DNA of 64,000 bases from a virus, in IMG/VR virus record IMGVR_UViG_3300042924_003217, positions 1 to 64,000 of that record; one strand, 5' to 3'. The notes beneath the pieces were generated by a model that made no database searches, had not been told where the DNA came from, and saw only the letters and a list, made by a program, of their open reading frames with translations. Shown piece after piece: positions 1 to 6,402 of the stretch (its first letter is position 1; each line of letters begins with the position of its first letter). The position numbers and the translations under genes were made by a program.

Positions 1-2
1 AT

Positions 3-65
3 CACCTCGACGTGACCTACCTCCCGGCGGACCGCAGGCCCCGCCGGATCATCCGGGCGGCTTAA
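3..65 (+). CDS. 3' end of an unidentified gene (partial)
   Basis: An open frame enters from the left edge and ends at TAA 63-65 after about 20 codons (ending RRIIRAA). A strong plus-strand hairpin terminator begins 11 bases later, which is the main reason to think this is the end of a real gene. The fragment is too short to identify. It runs on the opposite strand from the following gene array, so the two units converge here. Confidence 0.35.
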   Translation, partial: HLDVTYLPADRRPRRIIRAA

Positions 66-76
66 CCGCTCCACCG

Positions 77-106
77 GCCCCGGGCCTCACGGCTCGGGGC
101 TTTTTT
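77..106 (+). terminator. Rho-independent terminator
   Basis: A 10-bp G+C stem (77-86 with 91-100, one G-U pair) closes on a TCAC loop and is followed by six T (101-106). The T-run is only on the plus-strand side, so it should end transcription from the truncated gene at the left edge. The opposite strand lacks a U-tract. Confidence 0.75.
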
Positions 107-332
107 GTGCCCTGCCGCCGCCGTCCTTTGGCCTATACGGCCCAATTTGTGCCTGACGGCACGTCCGGACGCCCTGCGCGTTCCCGGGCCGGAAAGGCGG
201 CTTGACGGCGGGTCGGCGGGTCGTACGGTGGTGGTGCCGGACGCGGTGCTCACGCTGGTCCGGGTGTCGTTCATGTGCAGTATAGCTGGCCTCGGGGGCT
301 TCCTTCCTACGGCCCGGGGCCAGCTCCTGCGC

Positions 333-860
333 TCAGCTCCGCTCGACGGAAGGGATCACGGTCTGCCGATAAAGGCCCGAGGGCGTGAACCCCGGGCGCA
401 TGAAACTGCGGTCGAAGAACAGGATTTCGTTCGTGGCTCGAATGACCAGCCTGCCTGTATCCATCCACGCCACGACGAACTCCTTGGCCTGCTCCGGGTG
501 CCGGGAGAACGCGTCGCCCACGGGGACGATGGTCGCGAGGTACGTCCCCGAGGGGCCGATGGGCAGACGCACCTGCAATCCCCTGAGGTAGTCGTACTCC
601 ACCACCTCGCACCGTTCGGAATAACAGTCCCAGAGTTGCAGGTCGGCGGGCCTGTGCGTGACACACTGTGTCACCTGCGGGTGCGAAAGATGGTGTAACG
701 GTATATTCCGATACAAGGCTCCGTTGTCCAGCAGGACGTGCCCGCCGTACACGCCGCCGACGTTGCACTGGACGGCGAACCAGACGCCGTGCTGCGGGCC
801 GTCCGAAATCGCCCCCGCGTCCACGTTGACGTATTGATGAACTGGAAGATCAGCGGCCAT
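333..860 (-). CDS. Conserved phage protein, paralogue of the gene at 62390-62965
   Basis: 175 aa. It aligns along its whole length with the 191-aa protein at 62390-62965: both open (M)DLPVHQYV.IDAG.IS, share YGGHVLL.NGALYRNIPL, a W.CYSE...V.EY.YLRGL block, FSRH/YSRH..QAKEFVV and IRATNE..F.D.S, and end IPSVE. No catalytic motif or transmembrane segment is evident and I cannot name the family. The start at 860 overlaps the upstream gene's stop by 11 bases, and a matching start exists in the paralogue. The conserved aromatic-rich core suggests a folded enzyme or binding domain. Coding is very likely; function is unknown. Confidence 0.85.
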   Translation of the reverse strand: MAADLPVHQYVNVDAGAISDGPQHGVWFAVQCNVGGVYGGHVLLDNGALYRNIPLHHLSHPQVTQCVTHRPADLQLWDCYSERCEVVEYDYLRGLQVRLPIGPSGTYLATIVPVGDAFSRHPEQAKEFVVAWMDTGRLVIRATNEILFFDRSFMRPGFTPSGLYRQTVIPSVERS

Positions 861-1050
861 TGTTGGGTAGTTTCTTGCGGTGCAGCCGCCAAAGCGGGCT
901 CCACTGCTGGTAGCTCATGCACCATATCATGTTTCGGTTCTCGCGCTCCAACGATTCCAGCCGCTCCACCGCCCGCTGAACAACAATCGCACAACAGGGG
1001 TGGTCGTCGGCGACGCGACGAAGCCCGTTGATCAGCTCCTCAGTCGTCAC
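850..1050 (-). CDS. Small coiled-coil-like protein, GTG start
   Basis: 66 aa from GTG at 1050, chosen because GGAGGA lies 8 bases upstream and the frame begins TTEELINGLRRV. The middle (RAVERLESLEREN) is a short heptad-like helix resembling the LEREN motifs of the paralogues further along the array. The start overlaps the upstream stop (1040) by 11 bases and the stop overlaps the next start, so it belongs to a coupled operon. Function unknown. Confidence 0.65.
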   Translation of the reverse strand: MTTEELINGLRRVADDHPCCAIVVQRAVERLESLERENRNMIWCMSYQQWSPLWRLHRKKLPNNGR

Positions 1051-1246
1051 TCTCGGTCTCCTCCACGGTCCACGGGCCGTCTGGGTCGTGCATCCCGGCA
1101 CGCTCCATCACCTCGCGGAAGTCGAACGCGTTGTGGACGATGATGTCGCCCTCGTCCTCTCGTTCTGTCCTCGGGACGCAAGGACATTGGGTCGAACGGT
1201 CGTGGGGTTGCAGGTCGTGAAGTGGTAGGACGTGGATACAGGTCAT
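1040..1246 (-). CDS. Small acidic protein of unknown function
   Basis: 68 aa from ATG at 1246, whose ATGA overlaps the stop of the tiny membrane-protein gene upstream. The open frame extends further upstream, but that part is the other-frame shadow of the 48-aa gene at 1243-1389. It carries C.HVLPLHDLQPH and CPCVPR segments (possible metal ligands) and ends in an acidic stretch, EETESDD. Its C-terminal codons supply the Shine-Dalgarno for the next gene. No family recognised. Confidence 0.6.
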   Translation of the reverse strand: MTCIHVLPLHDLQPHDRSTQCPCVPRTEREDEGDIIVHNAFDFREVMERAGMHDPDGPWTVEETESDD

Positions 1247-1389
1247 CGGCGTGATTTCCAGTTGAGCCACCAACTGTACGCGATCACCGCCCAGCACGCC
1301 GCGAGCAACCCGGCGAAAACCGCGAGGAGGACGTAGGCTACGCCGGATTCCCAAAGCCACTGCTCGAATGGATGTCGGTATCTGATCAT
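1243..1389 (-). CDS. 48-aa single-pass membrane protein
   Basis: Starts at ATG 1389, with GAGGA 6 bases upstream. The sequence is MIRYRHPFEQ, a hydrophobic helix of about 25 residues (VAYVLLAVFAGLLAACWAVI), then a short basic tail ending NWKSRR, so one transmembrane segment is likely. It ends in a 4-base ATGA overlap with the next gene, and its Shine-Dalgarno lies inside the last codons of the gene before it (1392-1565). Such small membrane proteins in early phage regions are often host-takeover or superinfection functions, but nothing here identifies the role. Confidence 0.65.
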   Translation of the reverse strand: MIRYRHPFEQWLWESGVAYVLLAVFAGLLAACWAVIAYSWWLNWKSRR

Positions 1390-1391
1390 GG

Positions 1392-1565
1392 TTAGTCCTC
1401 GTCCACCCAATTAACGTCGCGCTCAAGATCGTCGCGCAGCTCCTGAGACGCCTGCTTCAGAGCCTCACGTCGCCACTCGAAATCCTCGCGGCAGTGCACG
1501 ATGGCCCGCTCGTCAATGCGGGCGTCGATGTACGCGAACAGTTTCTCCAGTTGTTCAGGTGTCAT
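1392..1565 (-). CDS. 57-aa charged helical protein
   Basis: Starts at ATG 1565 with AAGGAGG seven bases upstream; the ATGA overlaps the stop of the preceding coiled-coil gene. The protein (MTPEQLEKLFAYIDARIDE...) is almost entirely charged helix with alternating Arg/Glu and ends NWVDED. Its last codons contain the GAGGA that serves the next gene. No family recognised. The tight coupling on both sides is the best evidence that it is expressed. Confidence 0.7.
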   Translation of the reverse strand: MTPEQLEKLFAYIDARIDERAIVHCREDFEWRREALKQASQELRDDLERDVNWVDED

Positions 1566-1834
1566 GGCTGGGCCTCCTTGGCTCGGGCTATTTCAATCTC
1601 TCTGTCTAGGTCGCAGGTGCTGAACGCTACAAACGCCTCAAGGACACCAGCCACACGGGCGGAATCGCGCTTGATCCACCGATACCGTTCTGCGTCTGCC
1701 CGCAGCGCGGCGTTCTCGCGTTCGAGTCGGTCGATGTGCTTCAGCACGAGAAGGCTCTCGTCGGGCAGAGGATTTCCGCGTACGTCGCGCAAGACTTCCC
1801 CCGGGGAGTAGTCAGCTAAGCTTGGGAAGCTCAT
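1562..1834 (-). CDS. Coiled-coil paralogue of the small-gene array
   Basis: 90 aa. A central heptad segment, DRLERENAALRADAERYRW at about residues 34-52, matches the repeated unit found in four neighbouring genes; the RYRWI extension resembles phage Ead/Ea22-like proteins. The C-terminus RAKEAQP is shared with neighbours, and its codons contain the AAGGAGG that initiates the next gene. ATG 1834 overlaps the upstream stop by 4 bases. Probably oligomerises; role unknown. Confidence 0.75.
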   Translation of the reverse strand: MSFPSLADYSPGEVLRDVRGNPLPDESLLVLKHIDRLERENAALRADAERYRWIKRDSARVAGVLEAFVAFSTCDLDREIEIARAKEAQP

Positions 1835-2352
1835 GGCTGGCCCTCCTTGGCGCGTGCGGCGTCGATAGCGGCGTTCAAAGTCTTATGCAGCGCGTCGTTC
1901 TCCCCCGTGAGGCGGCGAATCTCATCGCCCTGACTCTGCATCACCTCCTCGAACCGGATGCACTTCTCGCGCTCGCGCTGAAACGCTTCGCCGAGCTGCT
2001 GCGCGTCGGCGTACCACGTCACGAGGCCGTGGAGGCCGGGCACGGCAACGGGCTTGCGGGCCTCCCGAAGCGAGAGGTTTTCGCGCTTTAGAGCCGTCAC
2101 CTCGTTGTGGAGCTCCGCGTTCTCGCGTTCCATCTCATCGACAGCATCGCACCACTTGAACCCCTCGTAACTGTTCTCGGATGTGGGAGGGCACTGGTAC
2201 ACGTCGCGACGTAGCGCGGCGTTCTCGCGTTCGAGTTCGCGGGTGAATTCGGGGGAAACAAACTCTTGCGGCTCAGACGAAAGCCCCCAATGTCCGACAA
2301 AAGCAACGTCCACGTCTCGGACCGCTGCGTCAGTTCGTGGAGTGTCGCTCAC
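1831..2352 (-). CDS. Coiled-coil paralogue (173 aa), GTG start
   Basis: Starts with GTG at 2352, preceded by AAAGGAGG inside the end of the upstream gene. The N-terminus MSDTPRTDAAV is a common opening of phage Ead/Ea22-like proteins. Several heptad segments follow (ELERENAALRRDV, EMERENAELHNEV, LKRENLSLREARK, RLTGENDALHKTL), so much of the protein is predicted coiled coil. It ends AARAKEGQP, embedding the ribosome site of the next gene. Function unknown; probably a multimeric accessory protein. Confidence 0.8.
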   Translation of the reverse strand: MSDTPRTDAAVRDVDVAFVGHWGLSSEPQEFVSPEFTRELERENAALRRDVYQCPPTSENSYEGFKWCDAVDEMERENAELHNEVTALKRENLSLREARKPVAVPGLHGLVTWYADAQQLGEAFQREREKCIRFEEVMQSQGDEIRRLTGENDALHKTLNAAIDAARAKEGQP

Positions 2353-2732
2353 GGCTGCGCCTCCTTTCGGGCTTTAATTAAAGCCGTATTTGCGATTGAC
2401 GGACAATCGCAACCGTAAGGGCAAATGCCGTCTCCATGCGGTGAATTCTGATCATATTTGGCTATCGTCTTTAACGCCTCTAGCAGCGCGGAGTTTTGGT
2501 TCACAAGTACGCTTATCTCATCCCAACTGACTTTCATCTTTTCACGCAATGCCGCGTTTTCGCGTTCAAGCTGTTCGATCCTCCCTCGCAACGAGTATTC
2601 ACGCTCGCTGCCCTTAGCGTTGAGCGTGCATTGCTCTTTCACCTCCTCCCGCAGCGCGGTGTTGTCGCGTTCAAGCTGTCGCACTTTTTGAAACAACTCA
2701 GCCGCTCGACCTAATGCGTGGGTGTAGCTCAT
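2349..2732 (-). CDS. Coiled-coil paralogue with a C-terminal Cys cluster
   Basis: 127 aa from ATG 2732, chosen because of the 4-base overlap with the upstream stop and AAGGAGG just before it; the longer frame upstream is the shadow of the neighbouring gene. It has two heptad units (QLERDNTALREEV and QLERENAALREKM), then CPYGCDCPS near residue 108, a possible metal-binding knot absent from its paralogues. It ends ARKEAQP with the next Shine-Dalgarno inside. Confidence 0.78.
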   Translation of the reverse strand: MSYTHALGRAAELFQKVRQLERDNTALREEVKEQCTLNAKGSEREYSLRGRIEQLERENAALREKMKVSWDEISVLVNQNSALLEALKTIAKYDQNSPHGDGICPYGCDCPSIANTALIKARKEAQP

Positions 2733-3070
2733 GGCTTGGCCTCCTTGCGTGCGGCGTTGAACGCGGCGCGATCCATCTGCACGATGATGTCGTTGGGATA
2801 CATCCAGCATTCGATCACCCGCCATTCGCGTCGTCCATCGAAGTGAGTGTATTCTGCCAACACTTCGGCTCTCGCCAACACCTCGCGCAGCGCGGCGTTC
2901 TCGCCGTTCAATCGGTAGCGTTCCACAGCATCTTCGCACGCCATGTCGTGTGCTTTGCGGTTCTCCTCGCGCAGCGCGGCGTTCTCGCGTTGGAGCTGTT
3001 GCATTTTTTGCAGCAGCTCCTCTTTTTCCGTGAGGCCGGAATTGCTCCACAACTTGGTGTTGTCGCTCAT
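2729..3070 (-). CDS. Coiled-coil paralogue (113 aa)
   Basis: Heptad units LQRENAALREENRK and LNGENAALREVLARA lie in the N-terminal 70 residues. They are followed by a compact segment rich in Trp, Tyr and Ile (EWRVIECWMYPNDIIVQMDRAAF) that looks folded. It ends ARKEAKP; stop and next start overlap as ATGA. Same family as its neighbours, with a different C-terminal domain. Confidence 0.78.
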   Translation of the reverse strand: MSDNTKLWSNSGLTEKEELLQKMQQLQRENAALREENRKAHDMACEDAVERYRLNGENAALREVLARAEVLAEYTHFDGRREWRVIECWMYPNDIIVQMDRAAFNAARKEAKP

Positions 3071-3294
3071 GACTGACCTTTCTTAGCCTTGAGGCGTTCG
3101 GCCAGCATCTCGTCGGCGCACTCGTATGCGTGTTGAGAGGTGTCGCGCCATCCCAGTTCCCACGATGAGTTAGCCAACAGTCCTGACAACGCGGCTGCTG
3201 CGAGGTAGTCCCGCAGGGTCATGCCCTTAGCAATAACCGAGTGCCCTGTGGTGACGGGAAAAGCCGGGCCTCCGTCGTTTGGTGATGTGCTCAT
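3067..3294 (-). CDS. Conserved small phage protein with a GMTLRDYLA motif
   Basis: 75 aa: MSTSPNDGGPAFPV..., then GMTLRDYLAAAALSGLL, then YECADEMLAERLKAKKG. This order (GG.AFP, GMTLRDY.A, A..MLAER) is typical of a widespread small protein of phages and prophages with no known function. It is coupled on both sides by 4-base overlaps, and AAGAAAGG near its 3' end is the Shine-Dalgarno of the next gene. Confidence 0.8.
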   Translation of the reverse strand: MSTSPNDGGPAFPVTTGHSVIAKGMTLRDYLAAAALSGLLANSSWELGWRDTSQHAYECADEMLAERLKAKKGQS

Positions 3295-3614
3295 TGCTCA
3301 ACCTCAAAAGTGAGTGCGCTCAAGATCTCTGAACAGACAGCAGCAAGCTGCGGGTTGTGCTGGCACTGGATCATGGTTGCCGCGACAAATGCGCGAGCAT
3401 TAGCCAAACGCTTCATCCGTTCGGCCAAGCCTTCGCCTGCGTTCACGCTTGCCGCCAACTCCTTTGCCTTCACCTCCGCATCGGGACCATACATAGTGAA
3501 AGAATCACTGTAGTGGTAATCCGGAGTGCGGGTGACAATCCACCACCCCTGTTTCTTGCCTTCATGGACGCCTTCTACCGCTACCCATGGTTTTTTTTCT
3601 TCAGTCGTGCTCAT
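3291..3614 (-). CDS. Hypothetical protein (107 aa)
   Basis: The N-terminal half looks like a small beta domain (KKPWVAVEGVHEGKKQGWWIVTRTPDYHY), the C-terminal half like two helices (AERMKRLANARAFVAATM...). There is no catalytic motif and no family is recognised. Its start overlaps the upstream stop (3611-3614) with AAGGAG inside the upstream C-terminus, so it is translated as part of the same coupled series. Confidence 0.7.
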   Translation of the reverse strand: MSTTEEKKPWVAVEGVHEGKKQGWWIVTRTPDYHYSDSFTMYGPDAEVKAKELAASVNAGEGLAERMKRLANARAFVAATMIQCQHNPQLAAVCSEILSALTFEVEQ

Positions 3615-3811
3615 TTCTTAGTCTCCTTGTTGTTTGTGTTGTGCTTGTTGAACTGGCAGCAAGAGAGCGCCAGTCGTAAATGTTCGATAGCTTGCACAGC
3701 TTGTTCTGCTGTGCGCGACACACCATCGCCGTACTTCTCGTCCTGTTCTTCTTGCAGGATGCGAAGGTCCTCCACCAGTCGATCAAGCGCCTTCGGGTCT
3801 TCGTAGTTCAT
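3611..3811 (-). CDS. Hypothetical helical protein (66 aa)
   Basis: ATG 3811 is preferred to the longer frame because it forms the usual 4-base overlap with the upstream stop and follows AAGGGGG. The protein is largely acidic helix (DPKALDRLVEDLRILQEEQDEKYG) with two adjacent Cys (ALSCCQF), and ends in an Asn/Lys tail NNKETKK whose codons carry AAGGAG for the next gene. Function unknown. Confidence 0.65.
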   Translation of the reverse strand: MNYEDPKALDRLVEDLRILQEEQDEKYGDGVSRTAEQAVQAIEHLRLALSCCQFNKHNTNNKETKK

Positions 3812-4236
3812 GGCTGGGCCCCCTTGGCGCGTGCGGCGTTGATGGCGGTGCGGATGCGCTCTCGGCCCCGAACTTGATCGTAGAGCCACTCAGTATCGTG
3901 ACCCACAGTCCAGAATTCTCCTGCTAGCTCTTTGTCGCAGTCACGCCAGCAGACTCCACGCTTCAGCAGCCAACTGAGCAGTTCAGAGTCTTCCCGCAGC
4001 GCGGCGTTCTGCTTATCTGCGTCATCACGCTCCTCTAAAGCCTTGTTCGTCATCTCGACAAGATCGGTTTTGCTCCAAACCTCATCGGGGATGTTGCGGA
4101 AACGATCTTCGCTTTGCTGAAGCTCTTCGCGCAGCTTGGCGTTTTCAAACTGCAATTCCTCAATGCGTTCATGCTGCTCGTTGATTTTGCGAGTAGCCTG
4201 TTCCATGACAGAAGTAACGAAATCAAAAGTACTCAC
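3808..4236 (-). CDS. Coiled-coil paralogue (142 aa), GTG start
   Basis: GTG at 4236 overlaps the upstream stop as GTGA and is preceded by GAGGAGG within the upstream C-terminus. Residues about 15-50 (EQHERIEELQFENAKLREEL) form a strong coiled coil and a second unit, KQNAALREDSELLSWLL, follows. The C-terminal part contains C..DCDKELAG and INAARAKGAQP, the shared tail of this family. Function unknown. Confidence 0.78.
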   Translation of the reverse strand: MSTFDFVTSVMEQATRKINEQHERIEELQFENAKLREELQQSEDRFRNIPDEVWSKTDLVEMTNKALEERDDADKQNAALREDSELLSWLLKRGVCWRDCDKELAGEFWTVGHDTEWLYDQVRGRERIRTAINAARAKGAQP

Positions 4237-4538
4237 GACTTAACCTCCTCATCGTTCCACAGCGGGGACGGTTTCTTGTTGGTCACGATCCACTCGGCAG
4301 TCAGGAGATAGCCGTGCGCATCGATCAGGTTGTCATCCTTGGGGCGGTGCATCTGACGACGCAGCTTGAGTGCCGTCATCATCAGCGCCACATCCATCGG
4401 CTCGATCTCGCTCTTCAACTTGTTGTTGAGGAGCCCGGACCACATCAAAGCGATGCCCTCGAAATCTTCGCGAGGGTCGCCGTAGTCGGTGTTGCGGTCA
4501 CCGAGGACCAGTTGTGCTGCTTTGTCTGCGTTGTTCAT
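4233..4538 (-). CDS. DUF6378-type phage protein
   Basis: 101 aa. The pattern LVLGDRNTDYGDPREDFEGIALMWSGLL, then IEPMDVALMMTALKLRRQ and NLIDAHGYLLTAEW, is characteristic of DUF6378, a small helical family common in phages and often encoded near nucleotide-metabolism genes. Its biochemical role is unknown as far as I know. It is the first gene of the fully coupled run. No convincing Shine-Dalgarno precedes ATG 4538, and a 136-base gap with an imperfect hairpin (about 4561-4579) separates it from the gene upstream. Confidence 0.8.
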   Translation of the reverse strand: MNNADKAAQLVLGDRNTDYGDPREDFEGIALMWSGLLNNKLKSEIEPMDVALMMTALKLRRQMHRPKDDNLIDAHGYLLTAEWIVTNKKPSPLWNDEEVKS

Positions 4539-4674
4539 GGCAGTAGAAATGAATTCGCTCGGGGCTCACTTAGTGAACCCACTCATGCGGTTTTTCCGTT
4601 ACCTACGATCTCTGAAGTTTTTCAACTAGCAGTTATCTAGCCCGCATGATGCACGGTTTGTGCGAGCGAAAGTG

Positions 4675-4902
4675 TTAGTCATCAATCGCCGTTTCGGAAT
4701 CGGCGTTGACGCAAAGTGCGTTGATCTTGGCCAACTTGGCCTCCAGCTCTTCAATCTTGGCGTCAGCCTCCATAAGGGCGAGCACCAGCGTGTCGATGTC
4801 GTCAACAAACTGGGTGATGTTGTCGTGGTGCAGGCGCATGAATGCGCGGTTCTGATTAGCGGTGAAGGTTTTGAGCTTCATGGGTTGTTGTTGTTGCGCC
4901 AT
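4675..4902 (-). CDS. Hypothetical helical protein
   Basis: 75 aa if started at ATG 4902 (MAQQQQPMKLK); the frame is open to ATG 4935 and neither start has a good ribosome site, so the start is uncertain. The C-terminal half is an acidic amphipathic helix (VLALMEADAKIEELEAKLAKINAL), suggesting oligomerisation. No family recognised. Confidence 0.6.
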   Translation of the reverse strand: MAQQQQPMKLKTFTANQNRAFMRLHHDNITQFVDDIDTLVLALMEADAKIEELEAKLAKINALCVNADSETAIDD

Positions 4903-4955
4903 GACCTTGGACTGCGTTTGTCTCCAATGCAACATTATTTTGTAGGAAAGTTGTG

Positions 4956-5552
4956 TCAGCTCAAACGGAGCACGGTGTCGTGACCACTCCTGACTACCTT
5001 GTACCCCACGGACTCGTACCGTCGCACAACTTCCGCAACCTCCACGAAGTCCACCAATGAGTTGCTCTCAAACTCGCACTGAATGGGCCACTGGTGGTGC
5101 TTTCCGGCTCTGGTCAGGTAGCTCCACAACTGGAGCATGATCTTAGCGTCCATGCCCTCGGTGTCGATCTTCAGGCGCTCCACGCATTGAACGTCGTAAG
5201 CATCCCAGACGTACCCGATAGGCAGGCACGGCACCGTTTCCACGGTCACCAAGTGCTTGACCCCTAACTCAATGTGTTTCGGGTGATAGTCGCCAATGCT
5301 GTTGCAGCCGCGAAGCCAGTGGGGCAGGCCATGTTTCTCGATGACATCCTCTGTGACGTAGTACAGGGACAGGATCTGAAACTTATCGGTTGGCGAAATC
5401 GCGATGTTGAGCTTCTGAACGCGGGGCTTGTTCGGCAACCGGTCCAAGTAGAATTTCAACGGCTCGATGGACAGGCCAACGGTGTCGTCGCCTGCTTCCT
5501 CGATCAGGGTTTCAAAGCAGGACGTTCCAATTTCAATGAAGGAGTATAGCAT
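4956..5552 (-). CDS. FkbM-family SAM-dependent methyltransferase
   Basis: 198 aa. The N-terminus FIEIGTSCFETLI followed by GLSIEPLKFYLDRLP matches the FkbM motif I region, where SAM binds, and VERLKIDTEGMDAKIM matches the conserved FkbM DxEG block. The family O-methylates sugars and small molecules. Because the conserved motif begins at residue 5, the start at 5552 must be near-correct, giving a 49-base overlap with the helix-turn-helix gene upstream. Possible substrates are sugars added by this phage's glycosyltransferases; that link is inference. Confidence 0.75.
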   Translation of the reverse strand: MLYSFIEIGTSCFETLIEEAGDDTVGLSIEPLKFYLDRLPNKPRVQKLNIAISPTDKFQILSLYYVTEDVIEKHGLPHWLRGCNSIGDYHPKHIELGVKHLVTVETVPCLPIGYVWDAYDVQCVERLKIDTEGMDAKIMLQLWSYLTRAGKHHQWPIQCEFESNSLVDFVEVAEVVRRYESVGYKVVRSGHDTVLRLS

Positions 5553-5836
5553 GTGGGGGATTTGATGTTGTGGCGCTTACAAAGGGTTTTGATTGTGGTC
5601 TGAGAGGCTCCGTAACGATCACCAATCTCTCGGTACGAAATGCCAATCTCCCGTGCTTTCGTGATCTCTGCGAGCTTCTCCTCGTCCCAGACGTAGCGGT
5701 TGTTGTAGCGGTTGTTCTTGGCCTCGTACATGAGCTTCTTGAGGGGCACCCCAGCGGTTTCCCTCGGCAACTTACTCAAAAACCGCTCATGAATCGACTC
5801 AAAGTACCTCATGCATGACGATGTTTGGCTATCCAT
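5504..5836 (-). CDS. Helix-turn-helix protein, tandem paralogue A
   Basis: 110 aa. It shares the opening MDSQ..S.MRY.ESI.ER.LSKLP.ET with the next gene upstream (5829-6143), so the two arose by tandem duplication. The segment AREIGISYREIGDRYGASQTTIKTLCKRH (about residues 62-90) is a resolvase/MarR-like helix-turn-helix. The end of the gene overlaps the methyltransferase start by 49 bases. Probably a DNA-binding regulator or a small recombinase-like helper; the target is unknown. Confidence 0.7.
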   Translation of the reverse strand: MDSQTSSCMRYFESIHERFLSKLPRETAGVPLKKLMYEAKNNRYNNRYVWDEEKLAEITKAREIGISYREIGDRYGASQTTIKTLCKRHNIKSPTCYTPSLKLERPALKP

Positions 5837-6143
5837 GGTTCTTGATCACGTTCTTGGTGATGCTGGTAGGCGAGTACATTTTGTGGATTTCCGCCAGTCT
5901 CTGAATGGCGCAGGCGCTCATGTTGAAGTGCTTTCCGATTCGCCGGAAGCTGACGCCCTGTAGCCGCATTTCACGCATTGTCTGGATGTCTTCTTCGCTC
6001 CAGATGTAACCGTGCTTCTCGCGGCTCTTGATGCCCTTGTTCGTGAGTTTTGACGGATCCCCAGTCTCCACCGGCAGCTTACTCAGGTAGCGTTCGTAGA
6101 TGCTCTCATAGTAGCGCATCGTTGATGCCGCTTGTGAGTCCAT
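5829..6143 (-). CDS. Helix-turn-helix protein, tandem paralogue B
   Basis: 104 aa. Same N-terminal block as its neighbour, then EEDIQTMREMRLQGVSFRRIGKHFNMSACAIQRLAEIH, a helix-turn-helix with recognition helix SACAIQRLAE. Its stop overlaps the next start by 8 bases. Paired HTH paralogues beside a divergent control region fit a regulatory role for the early operons, but this is inference. Confidence 0.7.
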   Translation of the reverse strand: MDSQAASTMRYYESIYERYLSKLPVETGDPSKLTNKGIKSREKHGYIWSEEDIQTMREMRLQGVSFRRIGKHFNMSACAIQRLAEIHKMYSPTSITKNVIKNHG

Positions 6144-6145
6144 GG

Positions 6146-6292
6146 TTAGAGTTCGTGTGGAGTGTTGCGATACCTGTTGCGGATCTCGTCCAAGCGAGCC
6201 ATCTCCTCCAGTTCCGCTTCGGTGTAGCCGACATCGTTGGTATCGGCCAGAATCTCATCCAGTTCGGTCGTGTTTTGTTGAGCAAAGTTCAT
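6146..6292 (-). CDS. Small acidic protein at the head of the leftward operon
   Basis: 48 aa from ATG 6292 (MNFAQQNTTELDEILADTN...). The frame is open to a TTG at 6328, but the ATG gives a more natural N-terminus; neither has a clear ribosome site. The product is acidic and helical (AELEEMARLDEIRNRYRN). It is the first gene of the minus-strand unit, two bases from the next start. Function unknown. Confidence 0.5.
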   Translation of the reverse strand: MNFAQQNTTELDEILADTNDVGYTEAELEEMARLDEIRNRYRNTPHEL

Positions 6293-6324
6293 CGCCCAAA
6301 CTCTGAAAACACGACTGAGCGATT

Positions 6325-6369
6325 TCAAGCCTCAAAAGTTTTTTTCTAAAAAACTCGAAATAGGCTTGA
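6325..6369. promoter_or_regulatory. Divergent control region with inverted repeat
   Basis: Between the leftward early array and the rightward replication block lies a 110-base A+T-rich gap. TCAAGCC (6325-6331) and GGCTTGA (6363-6369) form an inverted repeat flanking a run of T and A that can itself pair. A TTGACG at 6366 could be a -35 element, but I see no matching -10. Best read as a divergent promoter/operator region of unknown specificity. Confidence 0.4.
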
Positions 6370-6402
6370 CGGTGTTCGGCGCGAGGTCCAATTGGGAAAT
6401 CG

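Noticed and set aside
62-274. 70-codon minus-strand open frame at the left edge
   Set aside because: Pro/Arg/Ser/Thr-rich without hydrophobic core and runs through the plus-strand terminator. A TATACT just upstream is not accompanied by a -35. Most likely non-coding.
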